A stretch of DNA of 64,000 nucleotides from JASHUC01 sp035606175 (lineage in GTDB: Bacteria > Pseudomonadota > Gammaproteobacteria > Steroidobacterales > Steroidobacteraceae): NCBI GenBank assembly GCA_035606175.1, contig DATNFW010000016.1, positions 15,824-79,823 on the forward strand, in the 5' to 3' direction. Below are positions 25,951-35,209 of the stretch, one piece after another. Made by a program: the position numbers and the translations under genes. The notes under the pieces are model-generated. The model ran no database searches, was not told where the DNA came from, and was given only the letters and a program-made list of their open reading frames with translations. Position 1 is the first letter of the stretch. Every line of letters starts with the position of its first letter.

Positions 25951-27078
25951 ATGGACGATCAGGTGCGGCAAACGGGCCAGCACGCCGAGAACACGGACGC
26001 TGGATCGTCGGGCGCGAAAGAGCGCGAGGTGCGCTCGCCCAAAGAGCGGCTGCGGCTGCCACTCATGATCGGCGTGCCGCTGCTCGCGGCCGGCGTTGGT
26101 CTCTACTTCTATTTGACGAGTGGCCGGTATCAGTCGACGGACGATGCGTATGTTCAGGCCGCCCAGGTCTCGATCAGCTCGAATGTTTCGGGCCGCGTAA
26201 GTGAGGTCGACGTTCACGACAATCAGCGCGTGCAACGCGGTGAGGTGCTGTTCCGGCTGGACGAGCGTCCGTTCCGCATCGCGGTCGAGGATGCACGCGC
26301 AAAGCTCGCGAGCGCGCGTCTTGCGGTCAAAGCCCTCGAAGCCACCTATCGGCAGCGGCAGGCGGACCTGAGCGCCGCGCAGAGCGCGCTCACATATGAA
26401 GAGCGCGAGTACGAGCGGCAGATGCGGCTGCTTTCGAGCGGCATCGCCTCGCAGGCCCAGGCGGACCGCGCGCTCCTCTCGCGCAATACGGCGCGGCAAA
26501 ACGTCGCCGCCGCGCAGCAGCAGATCACGTCGGTACTCGCGAGCCTCGGCGGCACTGCGGATTTGCCCGTCGATCGCCATCCATCCGTCGAGGAAGCGCA
26601 GGCGCAGCTCGACCGAGAATCGCTCGATCTCGCCTACACGACGATCAAGGCCCCGATCGACGGCATCGTTACACGGGTGGATCAGCTCCAGGCGGGTGAC
26701 TACATCAACAAAGCGACGCCGGCATTCATGCTCGTCGCTACCCACGATGTATGGGTGCAGGCCAATTTCAAGGAGAACCAGCTCGGGCGCATGCATCCCG
26801 GCCAGTCGGCCCGCGTCGTGATCGATGCCTATCCGAACCACACGTACGATGCCGTGGTCGCGAGCGTCAGCCCCGGCACCGGTGCGGCGTTCTCGCTGCT
26901 GCCGCCCGAGAATGCGACCGGTAACTGGGTGAAAGTCGTGCAGCGCCTGCCGGTCCGCCTGAGCTTTCGCGGCGACGTGCCCGCGCTCGCTGCCGGATTG
27001 AGCGCGACGGTGACCATCGATACGCAATCGTCGAACGCTGCCCCCGGTGTCGCGCGTGCGGCGCCGGACGGCCGCTGA
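25951..27078 (+). CDS. emrA: EmrA-like membrane fusion protein of multidrug efflux pump
   Basis: A 375-residue HlyD/EmrA-family adaptor. A charged cytosolic N-terminus precedes one membrane span (LPLMIGVPLLAAGVGLYFYL, about 32-52). The first lipoyl half follows (STDDAYVQAAQVSISSNVSGRVSEVDVHDNQRVQRGEVLFRLD), then a coiled-coil hairpin (about 100-205), the second lipoyl half (DLAYTTIKAPIDGIVTRVDQLQAGDYI) and a beta-barrel (VWVQANFKENQLGRMHPGQSARVVIDAYP). It links the inner-membrane EmrB carrier to the outer-membrane channel encoded downstream. Confidence 0.94.
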   Translation: MDDQVRQTGQHAENTDAGSSGAKEREVRSPKERLRLPLMIGVPLLAAGVGLYFYLTSGRYQSTDDAYVQAAQVSISSNVSGRVSEVDVHDNQRVQRGEVLFRLDERPFRIAVEDARAKLASARLAVKALEATYRQRQADLSAAQSALTYEEREYERQMRLLSSGIASQAQADRALLSRNTARQNVAAAQQQITSVLASLGGTADLPVDRHPSVEEAQAQLDRESLDLAYTTIKAPIDGIVTRVDQLQAGDYINKATPAFMLVATHDVWVQANFKENQLGRMHPGQSARVVIDAYPNHTYDAVVASVSPGTGAAFSLLPPENATGNWVKVVQRLPVRLSFRGDVPALAAGLSATVTIDTQSSNAAPGVARAAPDGR

Positions 27079-27104
27079 TCCGACCCGCGCCCTAGGCTTT
27101 GCGC

Positions 27105-28613
27105 GTGGACTCCCGAGCGTCCCACAACCGCGTTCCCATCACCATCTCGGTGATGCTCGCCTCGGTACTGCAGGCGCTCGACACGACGATCGCGAACGTC
27201 GCGCTGCCGCACATCGGCGGGAGCCTTTCGGCGACCATCGAAGAGATGGACTGGGTGCTCACCTCGTACATCGTGGCGTCCGCGATCATGACGCCGCTTT
27301 CGGGTTGGCTCGCCGGGCGGTACGGTCGCAAGCGCGTCCTCGCGCTGTCGGCCGCAGGATTTACGATCGCCTCGGCCATGTGCGGCATGGCGCACTCGGT
27401 CACCGAGATCGTGCTGTTCCGCGCGATCCAGGGAATCGGCGGGGCAGCGCTCGTGCCCCTCTCTCAGGCCGTGCTGCTCGATATCAATCCCGTCGAGCGT
27501 CACGGCCGCGCCATGGCGGTCTGGGGCATGGGCGTGCTCGTCGGTCCGATTATCGGGCCGACCCTCGGGGGCTGGCTCACGGACAACTACAGCTGGCGCT
27601 GGGTGTTCTACATCAACATCCCGTTCGGCATTCTGTCGGTGCTCGGCATTCTCACCTACATGCGCGAGTCGCCGCGGAGCGTGAAGCCGTTCGACTTCCT
27701 CGGCTTCGCCCTCCTCGGTCTTGCGATCGGGGCGCTGCAAATCTTCCTCGATCGCGGACAACTGCTCGACTGGTTCAGCTCCCGCGAGATCTGGATCGAG
27801 GCCATTGTCTGCGGCCTCGCGTTCTACCTGTTCCTTGCACACAGCTTCACCGCGCGACATCCGTTCGTGAGTCTGGCGCTCTTCAAGGATCGGAATTTCT
27901 CGGTCGGCAGCATCTTCATCTTCGTCATCGGCGTCGTGCTCTTCGCAACGCTCGCCCTGTTGCCGCCGCTGCTCGAGGACCTGCTGCGCTATCCCGTCAC
28001 GCTCACCGGGCTCGTCACCTCCCCGCGCGGGATCGGCGCATTCATCACCATGGCCGTGGTGGGCCGGCTCGTCGGATGGCTCGATGTGCGGTTTCTCATC
28101 GGCGCGGGCCTGCTCGTGACGGCGGCGTCCGAATGGATGATGTGCGGCTTCTCGCTGCAGATGGACTCGCACCTCGTCATCTGGAGCGGCTTTCTGCAGG
28201 GGATGGGCACCGGCCTCGCATACGTGCCGCTCGCCGCCGTGAGCTTTGCGACGCTCGACCGGAGCTTCCGCGACGAGGGCACCTCCATCTTCAATCTGCT
28301 GCGCAACATCGGCAGCAGTATCGGCATCTCGATCACGCAGGTTCTGCTCGTGCGCAACACCCAGATCTCGCATGCGAATCTCGCCGAGCACATCGTCCCT
28401 TTCCGGCCGCTGCTGCACGCCCTGCCGGCGCCCGATCTCGCGACGCCGCACGGGCTCGCGGCGCTGAACTCGCTCGTGACCCGGCAAGCCTCGATGATCG
28501 CGTATATCGATGATTTCAAAATTCTGCTGGTGCTGACGCTCGTGATTATCCCGCTGATCGTCATCCTGCAATCCGGGCGAAGCGGGGCCCGGGCACCCGC
28601 GGTCGCGGAGTAA
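27105..28613 (+). CDS. emrB: EmrB/QacA-type MFS drug exporter (DHA2, 14 spans)
   Basis: A 502-residue inner-membrane drug:proton antiporter. Motif C of the DHA family is seen as GVLVGPIIGPTLGGWL, and motif D1-like LDTTIANVALPHIGGSL lies at the end of span 1. GRYGRKRVL follows span 2. The GTG at 27105 is preferred, with an AGG eight bases upstream; a TTG at 27099 is too close to it. The protein exports hydrophobic compounds through EmrA and the outer-membrane factor encoded next. It follows emrA by 26 bases and precedes the next gene by 4. Confidence 0.93.
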   Translation: MDSRASHNRVPITISVMLASVLQALDTTIANVALPHIGGSLSATIEEMDWVLTSYIVASAIMTPLSGWLAGRYGRKRVLALSAAGFTIASAMCGMAHSVTEIVLFRAIQGIGGAALVPLSQAVLLDINPVERHGRAMAVWGMGVLVGPIIGPTLGGWLTDNYSWRWVFYINIPFGILSVLGILTYMRESPRSVKPFDFLGFALLGLAIGALQIFLDRGQLLDWFSSREIWIEAIVCGLAFYLFLAHSFTARHPFVSLALFKDRNFSVGSIFIFVIGVVLFATLALLPPLLEDLLRYPVTLTGLVTSPRGIGAFITMAVVGRLVGWLDVRFLIGAGLLVTAASEWMMCGFSLQMDSHLVIWSGFLQGMGTGLAYVPLAAVSFATLDRSFRDEGTSIFNLLRNIGSSIGISITQVLLVRNTQISHANLAEHIVPFRPLLHALPAPDLATPHGLAALNSLVTRQASMIAYIDDFKILLVLTLVIIPLIVILQSGRSGARAPAVAE

Positions 28614-28617
28614 GGGA

Positions 28618-30054
28618 ATGCGCACGCTGATCCTGGTCGCCGCGGCGGCATTGAGTGCATGTACGGTCGGTCCGTCGTTCAAACCGCCCCGCGCACCGAC
28701 CGCGACCCGCTACACGCCGCCCGGTGGGTTGCCGAACAGCGCGCAATCGATCGTCCTCGGCGGGGAGCCCGCGGCGGATTGGTGGACCGTGTTCGGCTCC
28801 CCGCAGCTCGATGCGCTCGTGCGCCAGGCCATCGCGGACAATCAGACGCTCGCCGCCGCGAAGGCCACCCTCGCGGAGGCACAGGAGCTCGCGCGAGCCG
28901 CCGCCGGAGCCGAGCTGCCGGAGCTGTCGCTCGATGCCGGCGCGGGCCGCCAGAAATACGGCAAGCAATTCCTGGGCTCGCTGTTCTCGCTGCCGCCGTT
29001 CAGCTATGTGGCGATCGGCGCGAGCGTCAGCTACACCGTCGATTACCTCGGAGGCACCGCACGCACCGTCGAGCAACAGCGAGCGCTTGCGCAGTACGCG
29101 GCGAGTGAGGCGGATGCGGCCTATCTCACGCTGAGCGGAGGCGTCGTCACACAGGCGATGATTGCCGCCTCCGCGCAGGCCGAGATCGATGCGGTCGGCG
29201 AGCTGCTCGCGGAGGATCGCCGCAACGTCGATCTCGTCCGCACGGCGTTTGAGAATGGCTCCGTCTCGCGGGTCGATGTGGTCACCGCGCAGAGCCAGCT
29301 CGCGAGCGACGAGACGCTTCTGCCGCCGATCAGGCAGCAGCTCGCCGCGGCGCGCCACCAGCTCGCCGTGCTCGTCGGCCGCGCACCTTCCGATTGGGTG
29401 CCTCCGGCCATCACGCTCGATGCGTTGAAAGTGCCGCGAGTGCTGCCCGTGCGTCTGCCCTCCGAGCTCGCTCATCGTCGCCCGGATATTTTGGCGGCCG
29501 AGGCCCGGCTGCACGCGGCGACCGCCGCGGTCGGCATTGCGACGGCGAATCTCTATCCGCGCATCACGCTCACCGCGACGGGAGGGCTGCAGTCACTGCC
29601 CTTCGAGCAGCTGTTCGACCGCTCGAATACGGCTTGGACGCTCATCTCGGGCATCACTGCGCCTGTCTTCAATGGAGGCCGCCTCCGCGCCCGCCGCCGC
29701 GCGGCGCTCGATGAGCTCGCGGCGAGCGCCTCGCGCTACCGGGAGGTCGTGCTCGAGTCCTTCGGGCAGGTCGCCGATTCGCTCGATGGGTTGAGCCACG
29801 ATGCAGAGTTGCTTGCCGCGCAGTCGAATGCGCTCGCGGCCGCCCAGAGCAGCGTCGACCTTGCGCGCGAGAGCTACGCCGCCGGCAACACCGGTGTGCT
29901 TCAGGTGCTCGATTCCGAGCGGGAGAGGCTGACCGCGCGACTCGGGCTCTTGAGGGCCGAAGGGAAGCAGCGCCTCGATACCGCTCAGTTGTTCCTGGCA
30001 CTCGGGGGTGGGTCGCTGCCGCGATCGCTCGCGGAATCGGCAAGCGTGCGCTGA
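28618..30054 (+). CDS. outer-membrane efflux lipoprotein (NodT/OprM family)
   Basis: A 478-residue TolC-type channel. The lipobox LSAC (Cys15) follows a short signal peptide, and CTVGPSFKPP is the usual NodT-family start. Two outer-membrane efflux repeats are visible: a first with WWTVFGSPQLDALVRQAIADNQTLAAAKATLAEAQ, and a second with ELAHRRPDILAAEARLHAATAAVGIATANLYPRITLTA and YAAGNTGVLQVLDSERERL. It completes a tripartite EmrAB pump. Its 3' end overlaps the convergent DedA gene by 70 bases. A ribosome-binding site (GGAGTAAGGGA) overlaps the EmrB stop, indicating coupled translation. Confidence 0.94.
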   Translation: MRTLILVAAAALSACTVGPSFKPPRAPTATRYTPPGGLPNSAQSIVLGGEPAADWWTVFGSPQLDALVRQAIADNQTLAAAKATLAEAQELARAAAGAELPELSLDAGAGRQKYGKQFLGSLFSLPPFSYVAIGASVSYTVDYLGGTARTVEQQRALAQYAASEADAAYLTLSGGVVTQAMIAASAQAEIDAVGELLAEDRRNVDLVRTAFENGSVSRVDVVTAQSQLASDETLLPPIRQQLAAARHQLAVLVGRAPSDWVPPAITLDALKVPRVLPVRLPSELAHRRPDILAAEARLHAATAAVGIATANLYPRITLTATGGLQSLPFEQLFDRSNTAWTLISGITAPVFNGGRLRARRRAALDELAASASRYREVVLESFGQVADSLDGLSHDAELLAAQSNALAAAQSSVDLARESYAAGNTGVLQVLDSERERLTARLGLLRAEGKQRLDTAQLFLALGGGSLPRSLAESASVR

Positions 30055-30689
30055 CGCTGCTCTCGCTCGCGCTCGGCGCGCAGGACCTCATCGGCCCAAA
30101 CATGTCCGCGCCGATGGACCAACACCGCGAGGGCCGCCACGACCGCGGCCGCGACGATTAGACCCGCGATACTTGCGGGGCCGAGCACGCGATGGATTCC
30201 GTTGCCGAGCAGATACGCGGCCGCGCCGAATGCGAGTGCCCAGGAGGAGCCTCCGGCTCCGTTGAAGAGCACGAATCGGCGCCAGCTCATCCGGTTGTAC
30301 CCGGCGAGGAAGGCGCCGAGCGTACGCAGCACCGCTAAGAACCTCGCGAAGTACACGACTTTGCCGCCGTGGCGCGCAAACAGATACTGCCCGATGCGCA
30401 GGCGCCGCTCGTTGAGCACGCCGCGACGAGTCCTGTGACGCAGCAGCCGGCCGCCGAGCTCTCGCCCGATCCAGTAGCCGGCGTTGTCGCCGGCAATCGC
30501 ACCTCCGGCGGCGGCCACGACCACCAGCACGATGCTCAAATGCCCGGTGAGTCCGGCATAGACCGAGGCGAGCACGAGCATCGTTTCCCCCGGAACGGGA
30601 ATACCGATGCCCTCGAGGGCCGCCGCGAGGGCGACGGCGCCGTAGCCGTACACGGAGACGATGTCGCGCAGCGTGTCGGAAGCCCACAT
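29985..30689 (-). CDS. DedA family membrane protein
   Basis: A 234-residue polytopic protein of the DedA/Tvp38 family, whose members flip or scramble phospholipid carriers and help maintain membrane potential. Signatures seen are GIPVPGETMLVLAS, AGGAIAGDNAGYWIGRELGGRLL, and VYFARFLAVLRTLGAFLAGYNRMSWRRFVLFNGAGGSSWA with its functionally important arginines. About 45 hydrophilic residues form an Arg/Ser-rich tail, and the DNA coding for that tail overlaps the convergent efflux gene. Confidence 0.9.
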   Translation of the reverse strand: MWASDTLRDIVSVYGYGAVALAAALEGIGIPVPGETMLVLASVYAGLTGHLSIVLVVVAAAGGAIAGDNAGYWIGRELGGRLLRHRTRRGVLNERRLRIGQYLFARHGGKVVYFARFLAVLRTLGAFLAGYNRMSWRRFVLFNGAGGSSWALAFGAAAYLLGNGIHRVLGPASIAGLIVAAAVVAALAVLVHRRGHVWADEVLRAEREREQRQRTLADSASDRGSDPPPSARNN

Positions 30690-30727
30690 CGAAGATGCCC
30701 GGATTCGGCCAACGTTCGACAGTGAAG

Positions 30728-32377
30728 TCAGCCGTGCTCCGGCGGTTCCACGGGCTCGGCGCTGCTGCCCCGCCCGCGCGCTTCCACAGCTGCGGCCTGC
30801 TCCGGCTGCCGCGGGCGATGCGTGTGCGCGATGCGCAAGCGCGGCTGTCCGAGACGGCGGCGCTCGCGGCGGAGCGCGAGCGCCTTCGCGAAGAGCGCAA
30901 GCGCCGCCCAGGCGAGCAAGATCATGACGGGAATCGCAGCGACGAGCGGCCAGAACGCAGTGATCACCACGATTGCGGCGAGCGCGACCGCGACCGCGGC
31001 GACCGCTCGCGCCTCCGTCGGCGCGAGAATGCGCTGCTCGCTCAATGCGGCGCCGACCGTTCGGCCGATGCGCAGCGCGCCTGCCGCGGCGCGCGATGCG
31101 CTGCCGCGCGGGTCGCCGGTCGACGTCCCGAGCCGACCGTAGGCTGCATTCGTCTCACTGTCGCTCCGGCTTGCGCCTCTCGCTCCATCCCCCCGCGAGC
31201 GCACTCGCGTCCCGGTGCCGCGGGCGAGCTCGACGCCCGAGCGCGCGAGCCGCCTCACACGCCGAGGCACGCCGAAGCGGCGCCGGCGCAGCACGATTTC
31301 GGTCGATCCCGCGAGGTCGTCGAGATACATCCGCTCCATCTCGGCCGCGAAAGTCGTGTTCTCCATGAGCGCGTCGAGCTCGAAATTGCCGATCCAGCTT
31401 GCGATGTTGAGGTTGCTAGAGCCCACGCGAGCCCAGCGGCCGTCGGCGACTGCCGTCTTCGCGTGCAGCATGGATCCCTTCCACTCGAAAACGCGGACAC
31501 CCGCCTCGAGGAGCGGGCGGTAGCCCGCCTCGGAGAGCGGCCGGAGCAGCGGCACGTCGCTCGCGCCCGGCACGAGCAGGCGCACATCGACGCCGTCGCG
31601 CGCTGCGGCACGCAACGCCTGCACGTAGGGCGGGATGCCTGCGAAGTACGCGTCCGTGAGCCACAGCGTGTGTCGCGCCGCGGCCGCGATCAGCTGGTCG
31701 AGGCGCAGCACCGCCGAGAGGCCCGGCGCAGTTGCGACGACGCGCAGCGCGACCGGCCCTTGCTCGGAAATCACGTGGCGATTCGTGAGGTCCTCGGCTT
31801 CGAGCGGCGGACCGATCGCGGACCACACCTGCGCAAACGCGCGCTCGATCTCCGCCACGGCCGGCCCGCGGATCTCGACCCCCGTATCGCGCCAGGGCGG
31901 AACGCCGCGCTTCGCATCGCCCACCCACATGCGTCCGATACACAGTCCCGTTACGAATCCGACGCGTCCGTCTACGGACAGCATCTTGCGGTGATCGCGA
32001 TGCAGCGCACCGAACGGCGCCGCGAGTCGCGGCGGATTGAAGCACCGCACCTCGATGCCCGCGGCCCGAAGCGCGTGCCAGTAACGGGAGGAGGCCCGGA
32101 ACAGGCAGCCGAGCCAGTCGTAGATCACACGCACCCGCACGCCGGTGCGGGCCTTCGCAACGAGGGCGTCCCGGAATTCACGGCCGGTCTCGTCCTCGCA
32201 CCAGATGTAGTTCTCGAACAGGATGGTGTGCTGCGCGCCGCGAATGGCCTCGAGCCACGCCGGGTAGTTCTCGCCCGCATCGCGCAACAGGCGCACGTGG
32301 TTGCCGCCGATGAGCGAGGCGCCCGCGGCCCGTGTGAACGCTTGGTCGAGGAGCTCTGGATTCGGCATTGCGCTCAC
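30728..32377 (-). CDS. phospholipase D-like / cardiolipin synthase-type protein
   Basis: A 549-residue protein with two PLD catalytic motifs: HRDHRKMLSVDGRVGFVTG (HxKxxxxD) in the first half and MLHAKTAVADGRWARVGSSNLN in the second, separated by about 190 residues. This is the arrangement of ClsB-type cardiolipin synthases, which join phosphatidyl groups to glycerol-containing lipids. An unusual Arg/Ser/Gly-rich segment and a C-terminal hydrophobic region (about 450-515, with AVAAVAVALAAIVVITAFW) extend it beyond the roughly 410 residues of E. coli ClsB, presumably anchoring it. The start is a GTG at 32377; an in-frame ATG at 32368 is equally possible. A DedA lipid-transport protein is encoded next in the same direction. 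Confidence 0.88.
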   Translation of the reverse strand: MSAMPNPELLDQAFTRAAGASLIGGNHVRLLRDAGENYPAWLEAIRGAQHTILFENYIWCEDETGREFRDALVAKARTGVRVRVIYDWLGCLFRASSRYWHALRAAGIEVRCFNPPRLAAPFGALHRDHRKMLSVDGRVGFVTGLCIGRMWVGDAKRGVPPWRDTGVEIRGPAVAEIERAFAQVWSAIGPPLEAEDLTNRHVISEQGPVALRVVATAPGLSAVLRLDQLIAAAARHTLWLTDAYFAGIPPYVQALRAAARDGVDVRLLVPGASDVPLLRPLSEAGYRPLLEAGVRVFEWKGSMLHAKTAVADGRWARVGSSNLNIASWIGNFELDALMENTTFAAEMERMYLDDLAGSTEIVLRRRRFGVPRRVRRLARSGVELARGTGTRVRSRGDGARGASRSDSETNAAYGRLGTSTGDPRGSASRAAAGALRIGRTVGAALSEQRILAPTEARAVAAVAVALAAIVVITAFWPLVAAIPVMILLAWAALALFAKALALRRERRRLGQPRLRIAHTHRPRQPEQAAAVEARGRGSSAEPVEPPEHG

Positions 32378-32496
32378 GCAGCTTACAGGACCGAGGCGCC
32401 GACCGAGCGAGGGCGTCAGCCGGCGCGGCTTTACTCGCCTGGACTAGTGGCGCATATTGAACCGTCGGGGGTAGTCCGCTGCCGCGGGGGCGGCGC

Positions 32497-33060
32497 ATGA
32501 GCGAACCGTCCGGAAAAGATTCGGGCGCGCTGCGCGCGCGTGCCCGTGAGCGAATCGAGCAGGGTCGCTTACCACGCGCGAAGGCTCTCCGTACGTGGGG
32601 TGGCCGAGGGAGCGGTTTGGTATGCGACCTCTGCGATGCCGCGATCACGAGCGATGAGCCGGAATTCGAGCTTCAGCTCGATCTCACGCCCTCCGGAGTG
32701 CCCGTCCGCCTCCATCGACTTTGCCACGCCATCTGGAGCGATGCGCGCCAGGATGTGGAGCCCGGCGGCTGGCGCGTGGTGAGTCGCGAGCTGCCGCCGC
32801 CCGGTGAGGTCGTCGAAGCTCGCATGAGCCTCGGTGCGCGCAGGTCGATCATCCTCAGCGTGATTTGTTTGAGCGCCGAGCCCGAGGGCAGCGCCGCGTC
32901 CTCGATATGGCTCAATGCGACAACGCACGGCCCGCTTCCCGATGGATGGTTCCCCATCGAGTGGCGCTGGCCGCCGGGCACGAGCTCTGCCTCGCGTTCC
33001 GGTGCTTCCGGTACGGACAAAGAAACCCCATCCGGTTCGAGCACCGGCGCGGCGGCGTGA
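32497..33060 (+). CDS. Zn-binding mini-protein, paralogue A (CxxC/HxxCH)
   Basis: A 187-residue cytosolic protein of no named family. Residues 20-80 read IEQGRLPRAKALRTWGGRGSGLVCDLCDAAITSDEPEFELQ...VRLHRLCHAIW, with Cys43, Cys46, His73, Cys76 and His77 as likely metal ligands. The same layout (GSGLxCxxC...LHxxCHxIW) recurs in the 105-residue protein at 38.6 kb, so the two are paralogues in one neighbourhood. The C-terminal 90 residues (about 95-187) have no counterpart there and end in Ser/Gly/Ala low complexity. It precedes the oxidoreductase genes by 32 bases and may be cotranscribed with them. Function is unknown; a small zinc-dependent regulator is possible. Confidence 0.75.
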   Translation: MSEPSGKDSGALRARARERIEQGRLPRAKALRTWGGRGSGLVCDLCDAAITSDEPEFELQLDLTPSGVPVRLHRLCHAIWSDARQDVEPGGWRVVSRELPPPGEVVEARMSLGARRSIILSVICLSAEPEGSAASSIWLNATTHGPLPDGWFPIEWRWPPGTSSASRSGASGTDKETPSGSSTGAAA

Positions 33061-33092
33061 CGTCCGCCCCGCGCTCGTGGTATTGAAGCGCC

Positions 33093-33632
33093 GTGGATAC
33101 CGAGCGCAGGGACTTCCTCAAGACGACTGGACTGCTGACGGGCATGCTCGCCGCCGGCAGCCCGCTCGCGCTGATCGCGCCGTCGCACGTCTGGGCCGTC
33201 GAGCTCAAGGCACTCACTAGCGGTGAGGGCGCGACGCTGCTCGCGGTCGCACGCACGATCGCACCGCACGACAAGCTCGACGATGCCGCCTACGCCGTGG
33301 TCATCGCGTCGATCGACGCGGATGCCGCGAAGAGCGCCGCAACCCTTGCCATGCTGCGCGCCGGCCTCGCGCGGCTCGGGACTAAATTCGCCTCGGAGCC
33401 CGAAGAGGAGCGAGTCCGGCGGCTGCGCGTGCTGGAGTCGACCGAGTTCTTCCGCGCGGTACGCGCCGATACGCTCGGGACGCTCTACTCGACGCCGATG
33501 GCGTACGCGTATTTCGGCTACGAGGGCGAGGCGTTCTCCAAAGGCGGCTACATCTATAGAGGCTTCAACGACTTGAAATGGCTCCCCGACGTGCCGCCGG
33601 CCGACAGCGGTCCCATTGCGCCGGAGGCCTAG
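33093..33632 (+). CDS. gluconate 2-dehydrogenase subunit 3 (gamma)-like protein, Tat-exported
   Basis: A 179-residue protein starting at a GTG, MDTERRDFLKTTGLLTGMLAAGSPLALIAPSHVWA. This is a twin-arginine signal (RRDFLK) with cleavage near residue 35. The rest matches the gluconate 2-dehydrogenase subunit 3 family (LAVARTIAPHDKLDDAAYAVVIASIDADA, STEFFRAVRADTLGTLYSTPMAYAYFGYEGEAFSKGGYIYRGFND). These small subunits ride with GMC-type flavoproteins and are needed for their folding and export. The GMC gene begins at the base after its stop. Confidence 0.9.
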   Translation: MDTERRDFLKTTGLLTGMLAAGSPLALIAPSHVWAVELKALTSGEGATLLAVARTIAPHDKLDDAAYAVVIASIDADAAKSAATLAMLRAGLARLGTKFASEPEEERVRRLRVLESTEFFRAVRADTLGTLYSTPMAYAYFGYEGEAFSKGGYIYRGFNDLKWLPDVPPADSGPIAPEA

Positions 33633-35204
33633 ATGGCGCGCATCGACCCCAACGACGCAGGTGCAGTCGTCATCATCGGATCGGGAGCGGGCGGCGGCAC
33701 CCTCGCACACGAGCTCACACGCCGCGGTATCAAGGTCGTGCTCATCGAGGCGGGCGCACGGCAATCTCGCGCTACCTTCTCGCAAGTACCCGGGGAGGCT
33801 TTCGCGCAGCTCGCCTGGCTCGAGCCGCGCACCCAGTCCGGAACGTGGACGGTCATCCAAGACTATCCGACGCTTCCCTCGTGGACCTGCAAGACGGTCG
33901 GCGGCACGACAGTGCACTGGACCGCCTGCGCACTGCGATTGAAACCGTGGGAGATCCGTGCACGCACCTCCTACGGGCCTGTGAAGGGCACGTCGCTCAT
34001 CGACTGGCCGATCGAGTATGCCGAGCTCGAGCATTGGTATGGCCTCGCGGAGCGCCGCATGGGCGTCACGCGCCGCAATGGAGTGCCGGGACTTCCCGCT
34101 TCGAGTCACTTCAAGGTGATGTACAACGGTGCCAAGCGCGTCGGCTATCGGCGCGTGCACACGGGCTACATGGCCATCAACCCGCTGCCCGCCGACGGCC
34201 GGCCGTTCTGCATTCAGCAGGGCTTCTGTGTGCAGGGCTGCAAGACGGGCGCGAAGTGGAGCACGCTCTACACGGAAATTCCGCGCGCCGAAGCGACCGG
34301 TAACCTCGACCTGCGCCCCGAGTGCCGCGCGGTTCGGATCGAGCACGATGCGCGCGGCCGCGCGACCGGCGTCGTGTATCGCGATCCCAAGGGCAACGAG
34401 CAGCGTCAGAAGGCGCGCGTCGTCTGCGTCGCCTGCAATTCGGTCGAGACGCCGCGCCTGCTGCTGCTCTCCGAATCGGCGAAGTTCCCACATGGCCTCG
34501 CCAACTCGAGCGGACAGGTCGGACGCAATTACTGCCGGCACACGGGCGGGTTCGTCTGGGGCGTGTTCGAGCAGCCGATCCATTTCTGGCGGGGTGCAAC
34601 GCTCGCCGGAATCGTCGAGGACGAGACCGTGAACGAGCCGAAGCGCGGCTTCGTCGGCGGCTACCACCTCGAGCTCGCCGCGCTCGATCTGCCGAGCCTG
34701 CCGGTGTCCGGCTTTCCGTGCACGATGTGGGGCCGCGAGCTGGGTTTCATCATGGACCATTACCGAAGCCTCGCCGGCATGTACATCAACGGGGAGGACA
34801 TGGCGCGCGCGACGAACCGGATCACCCTCAATGCCGCCGTGAAGGACGGCTTCGGCCTGCCCGTCGCGAACATCCACATGGACGAACACGAGAACAACAA
34901 TGCGATGCGGGCGCACGCGCAGCGTCAGGCGAAAGCGATGTACGAGGCGGTCGGCGCGATACGCGTGGTCAATTCGCGCCAGACCCCGGCCACGCACAAC
35001 ATGTGTTCGGCCCGCATGAGCCGCGCCCCTGCGGACGGCGTCGCGGACGCTCACGGCCGCACGCACGATATCCCGAATCTTTTCATCTCGGACGGCAGCG
35101 CGATGAGCACTCCGGGCTCGGCGAATCCGACGCTGACCATCGTCGCGCTCGCGCTGCGCCAAGCCGACTACCTCGCAAGCCAGATGAGCGCTCGGGAGCT
35201 CTGA
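33633..35204 (+). CDS. GMC family oxidoreductase (gluconate dehydrogenase alpha-like)
   Basis: A 523-residue flavoprotein. The Rossmann FAD motif is VVIIGSGAGGGTLAHELTRRGIKVVLIEAG at about 12-41. A second FAD segment is TVGGTTVHWTACALR, and the C-terminal GMC signature reads NLFISDGSAMSTPGSANPTLTIVALALRQADYL. The histidine in TPATHNMCSARM may be catalytic. It has no signal peptide of its own; by analogy with gluconate dehydrogenase it would be exported by hitchhiking on the Tat signal of the subunit-3 protein encoded immediately upstream. A haem-bearing third subunit is not encoded nearby. The substrate may be a sugar acid, alcohol or sterol. Confidence 0.92.
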   Translation: MARIDPNDAGAVVIIGSGAGGGTLAHELTRRGIKVVLIEAGARQSRATFSQVPGEAFAQLAWLEPRTQSGTWTVIQDYPTLPSWTCKTVGGTTVHWTACALRLKPWEIRARTSYGPVKGTSLIDWPIEYAELEHWYGLAERRMGVTRRNGVPGLPASSHFKVMYNGAKRVGYRRVHTGYMAINPLPADGRPFCIQQGFCVQGCKTGAKWSTLYTEIPRAEATGNLDLRPECRAVRIEHDARGRATGVVYRDPKGNEQRQKARVVCVACNSVETPRLLLLSESAKFPHGLANSSGQVGRNYCRHTGGFVWGVFEQPIHFWRGATLAGIVEDETVNEPKRGFVGGYHLELAALDLPSLPVSGFPCTMWGRELGFIMDHYRSLAGMYINGEDMARATNRITLNAAVKDGFGLPVANIHMDEHENNNAMRAHAQRQAKAMYEAVGAIRVVNSRQTPATHNMCSARMSRAPADGVADAHGRTHDIPNLFISDGSAMSTPGSANPTLTIVALALRQADYLASQMSAREL

Positions 35205-35209
35205 GTCGC

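Noticed and set aside
26829..28682. 617-codon minus-strand frame
   Set aside because: Shadow of emrB and the emrA end; no domain similarity.
34322..35209. Upstream in-frame extension of the chorismate mutase fusion
   Set aside because: The extension lies wholly inside the GMC gene in another frame and would bury the signal peptide; the GTG at 35210 fits better.
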